Position numbers and translations under genes: made by a program. 64,000 nt of DNA from assembly GCA_041394845.1 (NCBI GenBank), contig JAWKHL010000001.1, positions 2,443,983-2,507,982 on the forward strand, read 5' to 3'. Positions 7,870 to 16,118 of this stretch are shown in pieces (position 1 is the first letter of the stretch; every line of letters begins with the position of its first letter). Under the pieces are notes generated by a model. The model made no database searches and was not told where the DNA came from. It saw only the letters and a list, made by a program, of their open reading frames with translations. The DNA comes from JAHCHG01 sp041394845 (GTDB lineage Bacteria; Acidobacteriota; Blastocatellia; Pyrinomonadales; Pyrinomonadaceae).

Positions 7870-8226
7870 ATGTCAGCAGTTGCAGCACCCAATGTAGAAA
7901 TCACCTTGACGGTCAACGCGGCCGAAGAGATCAAAAAGTTTATGGCCGACGAAGATGATCTGCCGGAAACGTCCGGGCTTCGCGTCCGCGTCGTTCCGGG
8001 CGGTTGTTCCGGTTTTCAATACAGCCTTAACATCGAAGAAGAATCGCGCGAAGGCGACTTTATCGTCGAAGAACACGGCGTTCGACTGTTCGTCGATATG
8101 TTCAGCGCCCAGTATCTGAGCGGCATAACCGTTGATTACACCTCGAATATGATGGGTTCGGGCTTTACTTTTGAAAACCCGAATTCCACCGGCGGCTGTG
8201 GTTGCGGCAGTTCTTTTTCGGCTTAA
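7870..8226 (+). CDS. erpA: A-type Fe-S carrier (IscA/ErpA/HesB family)
   Basis: The 118-residue product is an A-type carrier that receives Fe-S clusters and delivers them to apoproteins. The three conserved cluster ligands are visible: C46 in P-G-G-C-S-G-F, and C110 and C112 in G-G-C-G-C-G near the C-terminus. Length is normal for ErpA/IscA. It follows apbC by 173 bases on the same strand and is followed by a strong hairpin terminator. The choice between ErpA and IscA cannot be made from sequence alone; no iscS, iscU or suf genes are in view. Confidence 0.92.
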   Translation: MSAVAAPNVEITLTVNAAEEIKKFMADEDDLPETSGLRVRVVPGGCSGFQYSLNIEEESREGDFIVEEHGVRLFVDMFSAQYLSGITVDYTSNMMGSGFTFENPNSTGGCGCGSSFSA

Positions 8227-8253
8227 ACCGACAACGTTTTCAAAAAGAGTCCC

Positions 8254-8305
8254 GCGTTCCCTTTTCTTTTACATCTAAATAATAAAGGGAACGCATTTTT
8301 TTCTT
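8254..8305 (+). terminator. Rho-independent terminator after erpA
   Basis: The stem GCGTTCCCTT (8254-8263) pairs with AAGGGAACGC (8285-8294), followed by ATTTTTTTC. It lies 27 bases after the erpA stop. Confidence 0.85.
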
Positions 8306-8759
8306 AAAACTCGTCGAAATTTTTGGAAGTTTTTATTTATTAAAACTTTTATTTAATTATTCAAGACAACTCGGAACGGATAGCGAAGGCGGAGAAGGGT
8401 AGGCAGGAAGAGCTGACATCAGGCAATTGCCGGGGGATGATTTCAAGCGTCCCCCCAAAAACCGGTCGATAGCGGTTTGTGGATTTTCCGCCTTTCTTCG
8501 AAAAAAACTTGCACCAAACCACACTCCCCGGGTTAAAATGGTTTTGGAGATTTGCAATTCTCCATCTTTTAAGCGACAATCGACAACGTCCTAAAAAAAA
8601 TAATCATTACAATTTAATAGTCAAACTCCGAAAACGGATAATCTTTGTTTTTTGGAAAACCTTTTGTTTTAGCGATTTTTTTAAATTAGGTGATTATTTT
8701 CGCCGGACACACCGAAATCTTTTCATAGCTGAAAAAAATAAAAAATCAGGAGTTCCTTA
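8306..8759 (+). other. 454-base gene-free leader before NlpC/P60 gene
   Basis: No coding frame with family resemblance is seen on either strand. A GC-rich block (8370-8500) contains a potential hairpin GGGGGA..TCCCCC (about 8432-8456) and a repeated word GGATAGCG/CGATAGCGG near its edges. From 8500 the sequence turns AT-rich with a smaller hairpin GGAGA..TCTCC (about 8547-8564). Long structured leaders before NlpC/P60 genes are sometimes c-di-AMP (ydaO) riboswitches, but I could not match the conserved ydaO blocks. Confidence 0.35.
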
Positions 8760-9470
8760 ATGTCTTGTAGAAAGTTGTTGTGTTTTTCTTTGTCTTTCGT
8801 CTTTTGTGTCTCAGTTCTGGCAGGTAACATGTTCGGACAGGAAAGAGACAGGCGAGTCCCGGACAGAGAAAATCAACCGACATCGGAGCGTTCGGACAAT
8901 TCCGCTCAGAACCCGTCTCCCGAAGCCGCCCCGAGAAAAAGACCGCCCCTGATGAACAAAATCGAAGTCGTTCAATCCTCCCAGCCTTTAGTAACCAAAA
9001 CAGCTTCTTCCCGCCCGACCGCTCCGGCCGCCGCCAACGCTTCCAAAAGCGCCGGTTTCAGCGCGATTCTCCGCTCCAGAATGTTGAGTTCGATCCAGAG
9101 CAAACTGGGCAGTCCCTACCGCTACGGCTCGACCGGACCGAACACTTACGACTGTTCGGGGCTGGTCTGGACGGTGTTCAATGAGATCGGGGTCAAATTT
9201 GAGCGATCGAGCGCCCGCACCTTCTGGTCGGAGTTCGAACCGGTCGAAGGCGATGACCGCTACCGGTTCGGCACTCTCGTATTTTTTAACGGTCTGGGAC
9301 ACATCGGCATCGTCGTCGATAAGAAGGGCTTTTATCACGCCTCCTCGAGCAAAGGCGTCACCTATTCACAATTCGAAGGCTACTGGGAAAAACGGATCGT
9401 CGGTTTCCGCCGCGTCCCGCTGGAAAAACTTCTCTATCAACCGCCCTCGACCGACGAGAAAGAAAAGTAA
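8760..9470 (+). CDS. Secreted NlpC/P60 peptidoglycan endopeptidase
   Basis: The 236-residue product has an N-terminal export signal (to about residue 26, ending V-L-A-G-N-M-F-G), a Pro/Ser-rich linker to about residue 100, and a C-terminal NlpC/P60 domain. The catalytic Cys132 is in Y-D-C-S-G-L-V-W and the His181 in G-L-G-H-I-G-I-V, with a further His193. Such enzymes cut gamma-D-Glu-diaminopimelate links in the cell wall. The linker could span the periplasm or wall. Monocistronic, with a hairpin terminator downstream. Confidence 0.9.
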   Translation: MSCRKLLCFSLSFVFCVSVLAGNMFGQERDRRVPDRENQPTSERSDNSAQNPSPEAAPRKRPPLMNKIEVVQSSQPLVTKTASSRPTAPAAANASKSAGFSAILRSRMLSSIQSKLGSPYRYGSTGPNTYDCSGLVWTVFNEIGVKFERSSARTFWSEFEPVEGDDRYRFGTLVFFNGLGHIGIVVDKKGFYHASSSKGVTYSQFEGYWEKRIVGFRRVPLEKLLYQPPSTDEKEK

Positions 9471-9485
9471 AACCGAAAAACCGTC

Positions 9486-9512
9486 GGGGAAATGATGAGT
9501 TTCCCCTTTCAG
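9486..9512 (+). terminator. Hairpin terminator after NlpC/P60 gene
   Basis: GGGGAAA (9486-9492) pairs with TTTCCCC (9500-9506) around a TGATGAG loop. The T-run after it is short (TTTC), so efficiency is uncertain. Confidence 0.55.
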
Positions 9513-9562
9513 TTATTCGTTGATCGCAACCCCCTCCGCAACCGATTACTCATCACCAAAAA

Positions 9563-9772
9563 TCACCCTAAAAACCCGGGTCGGGTGTGATATTCGTCGG
9601 CTTCCCAGACGACGGCGATTTTCTCCACCGACACATAGGCCACTCTTTTATCCTCATCGAGAATGTGGAGGATGCCGTTCTTGACATCAACGATGTCGCC
9701 CCTGACGGTCGCGCTGGTACCGAAGGCGATGTCAACTTTCTTATCTTTCAACTGCTTTAAGAATTCTTCCAT
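9563..9772 (-). CDS. Small MM0924-like protein
   Basis: This protein of about 69 residues has alternating strands ending K-I-A-V-V-W-E-A-D and R-P-G-F. It resembles the small MM0924-type family, as far as I recall it: conserved I-A-F-G.., R-G-x-I-V-D-V-K-N-G-I-L-H-I-L-D-E-D-x-R-V-A-Y-V. The predicted all-beta fold looks like an Sm/LSm-type barrel. Function is unknown. The start MEEFLKQLKD is preferred; a second ATG 4 codons upstream is possible. Confidence 0.6.
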   Translation of the reverse strand: MEEFLKQLKDKKVDIAFGTSATVRGDIVDVKNGILHILDEDKRVAYVSVEKIAVVWEADEYHTRPGFLG

Positions 9773-10007
9773 TATTAGCTCCAAAATTTATTAATGCGAA
9801 TCATTTCTGTCAGACCGGAAAAGGCGAAAGGCAATTTTAAATTCTAAATTGTAAATTATTAATTAATTCGGAGATAAAACCTTTTTTTATCAGAAAACGA
9901 TTAAAAACTCAGAATAAAAAAACTCAGAATTTTCCACCCTTTCGATCCCATCCAACAGCATTAAAAATGAATCCGAAATTCGGCTTTCGCTCGGCTTCGG
10001 ACCTTTT

Positions 10008-11525
<1,518 letters not shown>

Positions 11526-11530
11526 AAATT

Positions 11531-12505
11531 CTAATTTCGGGAATAAACGACGACGGCGTTATAGACGGCCCGGACCACTTGAGCCATTCTCGCATAATCG
11601 AGTTTTTCGGCCGTATCATCGACCGTGTGATAATTCGGGTTCCGGTAAAACGACGTGTCCGTGATCATTACGGCATCATGCCCGAACTTCCAGTAATTCC
11701 TGTGATCGGAAAAATCGATCCCCGGAATAAAAGCGGGCGCGTTGATCGAGTAAACCGGCAAATCCCCCGATTTCGCCATCAATCCCTTGAATCTTCGAAC
11801 CGTCAGGCCGTTGGTGAAATTTCCGACGATGGCGATAAAATCCCCCTTCCCCGGATACAAGAGTTTCATCACGGAGGTCGGAAAATCTTGACTGTCCGGC
11901 GCGTCGGAAAAATAACCGATCATTTCCAGACAAACCATCAGGCGAACCCCGGACGGTTCGTTTTCCAGAGATTCGGCGTGAACGTAACTCCCCATTTTCT
12001 CGGTCGCAAAAAAGGGCGGTTCCTCCAGCGTATAGGCAACCAGTTCGATCTGCATTCCGGGAGGATTCTTCCCGAACAGATGGCCAAGTTCGATCAGCCC
12101 GGCCACTCCGCTGGCGTTATCGTCGGCTCCCGGAGTGTCAAACGCCGAATCGTAATGCGCTCCGATGATTATCTTTTCGCCCGTTTCGGCCCCGAATCGG
12201 GCGATGACGTTGGTGTAATTATTCCCGTCGTCCGAGAAATTTTGCTCCGAAACCGCTCCCCCGGCTTTCTCCAATTCGCTTTTGATGTAATCGGCCGTCG
12301 CCAGCAGATTTTCCCTGTTGGCAAAATTTCGCTTGTGAAAGTCTTCCGAAAGCCGGCGAACGTGAATCTCAAGCCGCTCCGGATCGACCGCATCCCCGGC
12401 AATTTCGACGCGCGGCGGGAAAAACAATGGCTGGGTTAGCCAGAAAACCGCGACCAGGATGAGAATCAAAACTATTGCCAGACCGATCATGGTTTTTCTA
12501 CGCAT
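11531..12505 (-). CDS. Membrane-anchored M28-family zinc aminopeptidase
   Basis: The 324-residue product has one N-terminal membrane helix (I-G-L-A-I-V-L-I-L-I-L-V-A-V-F-W) and an M28 domain facing the periplasm. The di-zinc ligands are visible: H in G-A-H-Y-D-S, D in G-A-D-D-N-A-S-G, and the E-E pair in Y-T-L-E-E-P-P. Family members are aminopeptidases or related hydrolases; the substrate is not evident. It is tightly linked (5 bases) to accC and 39 bases after the preceding gene. Confidence 0.87.
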   Translation of the reverse strand: MRRKTMIGLAIVLILILVAVFWLTQPLFFPPRVEIAGDAVDPERLEIHVRRLSEDFHKRNFANRENLLATADYIKSELEKAGGAVSEQNFSDDGNNYTNVIARFGAETGEKIIIGAHYDSAFDTPGADDNASGVAGLIELGHLFGKNPPGMQIELVAYTLEEPPFFATEKMGSYVHAESLENEPSGVRLMVCLEMIGYFSDAPDSQDFPTSVMKLLYPGKGDFIAIVGNFTNGLTVRRFKGLMAKSGDLPVYSINAPAFIPGIDFSDHRNYWKFGHDAVMITDTSFYRNPNYHTVDDTAEKLDYARMAQVVRAVYNAVVVYSRN

Positions 12506-12544
12506 CCTGATTGAGCCTTGTTTCTTTTGTCAGTTCGCCCGTCT

Positions 12545-12835
12545 CTAAACCAGGGTCGAACTGCCGTGATGCCGGGGGTCGTAGCGGACTCCGACGCTGG
12601 CGCCGGGGGCGTATTTGATCGAATGTTCCATCTGTTCCGGCGTCAGGATCTCCGACGATTCGAAATCGGCGCCCTGAACGCTGTAAACGTAATAGACCAC
12701 CACTTCGCCCGTTTCCAGAGTTTCGTTATCGATCACCTCGCCGTCGGTGATCCGGCCCCGGCGGAGCAGATTCTCGCGGTATTCCGCTTCCGGATCGGCC
12801 TTCTTTTTTTTCCGAAAGAGGTCAAATATTCCCAT
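12545..12835 (-). CDS. DUF3592-like small protein
   Basis: The 96-residue product has a charged N-terminus (F-R-K-K-K-K-A-D-P-E) followed by a small beta domain. The pattern G-E-V-V-V-Y-Y-V-Y-S-V-Q-G and V-G-V-R-Y-D-P-R-H-H-G-S-S resembles DUF3592, usually membrane- or surface-associated in other proteins. Here there is no membrane segment. It starts directly after the stop of the PGPGW-like gene, indicating co-translation. Function unknown. Confidence 0.65.
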   Translation of the reverse strand: MGIFDLFRKKKKADPEAEYRENLLRRGRITDGEVIDNETLETGEVVVYYVYSVQGADFESSEILTPEQMEHSIKYAPGASVGVRYDPRHHGSSTLV

Positions 12836-12836
12836 A

Positions 12837-13265
12837 TCAATCGAGTTCCAGCGGCGGTTTGTCGTAACGGGCCCGCAGTTTGTTGACGGCCGAAAGCACC
12901 GCCGGGCGTTTGATGATCCGCGCTTCGAGCGGGCGTTTGCCGGGAATGTCGAGCATGATCAGCCCCAGAAGTATCGTCAGAACTCCCTGTCCCGGCACGC
13001 CCGGAAGCGAGAGGATGATCCCGAGCAGGATCAAAAAAAACCCGAAAATATTTTTGATGATAACCGCGCTCCAGCGAACCAGCCACGGCTTTCCGGGCAA
13101 AAAATCCTGCTGGTAATGCGAACTGAAATAATTTGCCGGGATCTTGACCATCACGATCCCGACGGCCAGAGCGCTGACGGTAAAAGAGATCAGAAATGTT
13201 CCGATGCCGAGCAAAACCCGACCCAGTGTCAACGACGCCCAGAAATCAGCCAGCCATTCCATCAA
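12837..13265 (-). CDS. PGPGW-like integral membrane protein
   Basis: The 142-residue protein has three or so membrane helices: residues about 15-40, 65-82 and 88-105. The segment L-P-G-V-P-G-Q-G-V-L-T-I-L-L-G-L-I-M-L-D resembles the PGPGW transmembrane family, whose function is unknown. The C-terminal P-G-K-R-P-L-E and K-R-P-A-V-L-S-A-V-N-K-L-R are typical for the family. It lies in the operon between the phosphatidyltransferase and a soluble small protein. Confidence 0.72.
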   Translation of the reverse strand: MMEWLADFWASLTLGRVLLGIGTFLISFTVSALAVGIVMVKIPANYFSSHYQQDFLPGKPWLVRWSAVIIKNIFGFFLILLGIILSLPGVPGQGVLTILLGLIMLDIPGKRPLEARIIKRPAVLSAVNKLRARYDKPPLELD

Positions 13266-13334
13266 TTGTTAATAACTTCCCCATAAAAAATCCGCCGACC
13301 GGGAAACCGAATCCTCTTTTTTCCCCGCCCCGCT

Positions 13335-13988
13335 TTAAGTTTCGCTCTCCTCGGTCGTTCCCGCCTCCAGTTTTCTGAACTCTTTCCAGATGTAGATCAT
13401 CCGGTGAATAAAGGTCCACAGCGAACCGACGGCCAAAACCCAGAGAACCTGCGGCATCCGGTTGAACAAAAAGAAATCGGAATTCCAGTCCCAGGTCGAT
13501 AATGCGCCGATGATCAGCAAAACGACCCGCTCGGGCCGCTGCAAAAAACCGACGTTGGCTTTGACGCCGAGCCCCTCGCTCCGCGCCGTCGTGTAGCTGA
13601 CCAGCACCGAGAACATCATTCCGGTTCCCGCCAGTATGACGTTCAAAAGCGAATGCTGGGGCGTGTTGCCGGCGTAAAAAGCGATGATCCCCAAAAAAAC
13701 CACCATGTCCGAAAGACGGTCGAGCGACGAGTCGAGAAAACCGCCGAAGCGGGTGACGCGTCCCGTCAAACGGGCGACGTTGCCGTCGAGCATATCAAAG
13801 AGGTTGGCCACGATCAGAACGATCCCGGCCCAGAAGAACTCGCCGAAACCGAAAAGGACGCCGCAACCGACATTGATGGTTACGCCGATGACCGTTAAAA
13901 GGTTTGGACTGATTCCTCCGGACGCGATCCAGCGGACCAACGCATTGATGATCCGCATCGCTCCTCTTCCGATACTTGCTCCGAACAT
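13335..13988 (-). CDS. CDP-alcohol phosphatidyltransferase
   Basis: The 217-residue membrane enzyme transfers a phosphatidyl group from CDP-diacylglycerol to an alcohol, making a phospholipid head group. The full signature D-x2-D-G-x2-A-R-x8-G-x3-D-x3-D is present (D-M-L-D-G-N-V-A-R to L-D-R-L-S-D), with five to six hydrophobic helices. The alcohol (glycerol phosphate, inositol phosphate or other) cannot be assigned. It is the first gene of the minus-strand run ending with accC, suggesting a lipid-related operon. Confidence 0.9.
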   Translation of the reverse strand: MFGASIGRGAMRIINALVRWIASGGISPNLLTVIGVTINVGCGVLFGFGEFFWAGIVLIVANLFDMLDGNVARLTGRVTRFGGFLDSSLDRLSDMVVFLGIIAFYAGNTPQHSLLNVILAGTGMMFSVLVSYTTARSEGLGVKANVGFLQRPERVVLLIIGALSTWDWNSDFFLFNRMPQVLWVLAVGSLWTFIHRMIYIWKEFRKLEAGTTEESET

Positions 13989-13992
13989 TGTA

Positions 13993-14168
13993 AGTGGATA
14001 ATAGTCAATAGTTAATTGTTAATTGTAAGAACCAGTTTCTTATTTTCAACAATTTAGTTATCTTTTAGACCAAGCTATCTTTGTCCGATCACTTAAATGG
14101 TTAAAGGCTAGAGGTTAAACGGAAAATTCAGGGCGTCCTCTTTCAATTAACCATTAGCCTTTAACCAT
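13993..14168. repeat. Two oligomer-repeat palindromes between greA and the lipid operon
   Basis: An array of TTAATTG words (about 14008-14030) is followed by a palindrome: ATGGTTAAAGGCTAGAGGTTAA (14097-14118) against TTAACCATTAGCCTTTAACC.. (14147-14168). The arms match with few differences and units of about 7 bases are visible in both. Confidence 0.7.
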
Positions 14169-14176
14169 CAACAAAA

Positions 14177-14653
14177 TTACTCCTCTTCCTGTTTGTCGTG
14201 AATGGTGAAAAGTTTGGCGATCTCGAAATTGCGAAGCCCGGTTTCGGTCCGAACCGTAACCTCGTCGCCCTCTTCCTTGCCCATCAATGCCTGCCCGATC
14301 GGCGAAACCGTCGAGATCATTCCCTTGTCCGGGTCGCTTTCCTCGCTGGTCACCAATTTATAGGTAACATCGGTGTCGCGGTCCAGATCATATAAAACGA
14401 CCTTCGATCCGTAGGCGGCCCGGTCGGTCGGAATTTTCGACAGATCGACGTCCTTGAGTTCGCTCAGACGCTTGCGGATCTGCATGATCCGGGCCGAGAC
14501 CATCGATTGCCGCTCGAGCGCCGCCTTGTACTCGGCGTTTTCGCGCAGATCACCGAATTCTCTGGCCTTCTGAATTTCCTTGGGCAAGGTGAAATGCATC
14601 TCCTCTTCCAAAAGAGCCAATTCGTCCTGTAGTTTTTTTCTGACTGATTCCAT
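14177..14653 (-). CDS. greA: Transcription elongation factor GreA
   Basis: The 158-residue product reactivates backtracked RNA polymerase by stimulating transcript cleavage. The N-terminal coiled coil includes R-E-F-G-D-L-R-E-N-A-E-Y-K-A-A, which carries the acidic tip residues (D, E) used in catalysis. The C-terminal domain begins Y-G-S-K-V-V-L and holds the S-P-I-G-Q-A-L-M-G-K-E-E-G-D-E-V motif. Length is normal. The start at MESVRKKLQ gives the expected N-terminus. Confidence 0.95.
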   Translation of the reverse strand: MESVRKKLQDELALLEEEMHFTLPKEIQKAREFGDLRENAEYKAALERQSMVSARIMQIRKRLSELKDVDLSKIPTDRAAYGSKVVLYDLDRDTDVTYKLVTSEESDPDKGMISTVSPIGQALMGKEEGDEVTVRTETGLRNFEIAKLFTIHDKQEEE

Positions 14654-14921
14654 AAAATTTTATTTGAACATCCTAATCTTTCGATCCGCAAAAACCCGGC
14701 TAAAAAAAATTCACTCCTTCGGGAACGTTTTTTCCGCCGATAAAGTTTTGGGGAACGATCGTCTAACTTCCGAAAATAAAAAAAGCCTTCGACCCGAAAC
14801 TTTGAATCTCCCCAAAGCAGGTCCGAAAAATTTTGTTTATCTACTAAATTCCTTCTCTTTAACCCCGCCCCGTAGCCATTAATCCTTTATCCTCTTTTAC
14901 TTTTCCGGCTTTCCCGGCCGA

Positions 14922-15998
14922 TCATTTGTTGACGGCGGCGAAGGAAATGCCGATGTCGCGGGCCGTCCGAACCAGTTGTCCTTTCGGATTAACGGTCTTG
15001 ATATTGGCGATCGCCTTGGAAAGCGGAACGGTCGTCACCCGGTTTGACTGCAAAGCCACCATTTTCCCGGTCTGTCCTTCGATCAGAGCGCGGACGGCGC
15101 AGGCCCCGAAGTTCGTTCCGAGCATTCTATCAAAGGCGTTCGGGCTTCCGCCACGCTGGAGATGCCCGAGGACGACGCAACGCGATTCCTTGCCGGTCAA
15201 TTCCTCGACCTTGTGCCGGACGAACTCGCCGACGCCGCCCAGACGCAGGTTCTCGTTATCGAGATACATTTCCGCCTTTCCGTGTTCGACGGCGCCCTCG
15301 GCGACGACGATGTTGGTGAATTTCGACCCGCTTCGCTCGCGCTGGTTGATCTTTTTGAGCATGGCGTCGAACGAATAGGGGATTTCCGGGATGAGAATGA
15401 CGTCGGCGCTCCCGGCCAGACCGGCGTGCAGGGCGATCCAGCCCGTATGCCTTCCCATCACCTCAAGGATCATGATCCGGTCGTGCGAAGCGGCCGTCGT
15501 GTGCAGACGGTCGAGCGCCTCGGTGGCGATGTCGATGGCCGTCATAAAACCGAATGTCAGTTCGGTCGCCGACAGATCGTTGTCGATCGTCTTCGGCACG
15601 CCGATAACCGGAAAACCGCGCCGGTGAAATCTTTCGGCGATCGCCAGCGTTCCCTCGCCGCCGATGACGATCAGCGCCTCGATCTCCTGTTTCTTCAAAT
15701 TTTCCAGAGCCTCTTCGATCGGCATATCGGGGATCACCAACTGGCCGTCGATCACCTTGCAAAAACTCCCCTTGTTGCGCGTGCCGAGGATCGTTCCCCC
15801 GCGCGGCAGGATTCCGCTGACGGTTCGCATGGTCAGTTTGGTCAACTGGGTTTCGCCCAAAATGCCCTCAAAACTGTCTTCGATCCCGATGCACTTCATC
15901 CCGAATTCGCCGATCGCCGTCCGGACCACCGCCCTGATTACCGCATTCAGTCCCGGAGCGTCGCCTCCACCTGTCAATACGCCTATTTGTCTGTACAT
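14922..15998 (-). CDS. pfkA: 6-phosphofructokinase
   Basis: The 358-residue group III-type phosphofructokinase phosphorylates fructose 6-phosphate. Residues 10-18 are the nucleotide-binding G-G-G-D-A-P-G-L-N; G-G-E-G-T is at 113-117 and P-K-T-I-D-N-D at 135-141 with the catalytic Asp. Gly at the position of E. coli Gly104 (second G of G-E-G-T) points to ATP, while Lys in P-K-T-I-D-N-D is typical of PPi enzymes and of the actinobacterial ATP enzymes. ATP use is therefore likely but not certain. Single gene, no obvious partner. Confidence 0.92.
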   Translation of the reverse strand: MYRQIGVLTGGGDAPGLNAVIRAVVRTAIGEFGMKCIGIEDSFEGILGETQLTKLTMRTVSGILPRGGTILGTRNKGSFCKVIDGQLVIPDMPIEEALENLKKQEIEALIVIGGEGTLAIAERFHRRGFPVIGVPKTIDNDLSATELTFGFMTAIDIATEALDRLHTTAASHDRIMILEVMGRHTGWIALHAGLAGSADVILIPEIPYSFDAMLKKINQRERSGSKFTNIVVAEGAVEHGKAEMYLDNENLRLGGVGEFVRHKVEELTGKESRCVVLGHLQRGGSPNAFDRMLGTNFGACAVRALIEGQTGKMVALQSNRVTTVPLSKAIANIKTVNPKGQLVRTARDIGISFAAVNK

Positions 15999-16118
15999 AA
16001 TTGATAAAGGCTACAAGCCAGATGTTAATTGTAATTTACAAAGTCACATTTAACAATTTAGGGCGGAAATTTTCTCGAAGGTCGGTCTGCGGTTCGTTCT
16101 TCAGTCCCAAACGAGGCC

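Noticed and set aside
8340..8560. Possible c-di-AMP (ydaO) riboswitch before the NlpC/P60 gene
   Set aside because: Neither strand shows the conserved blocks of that riboswitch in the right order; only the gene context fits.
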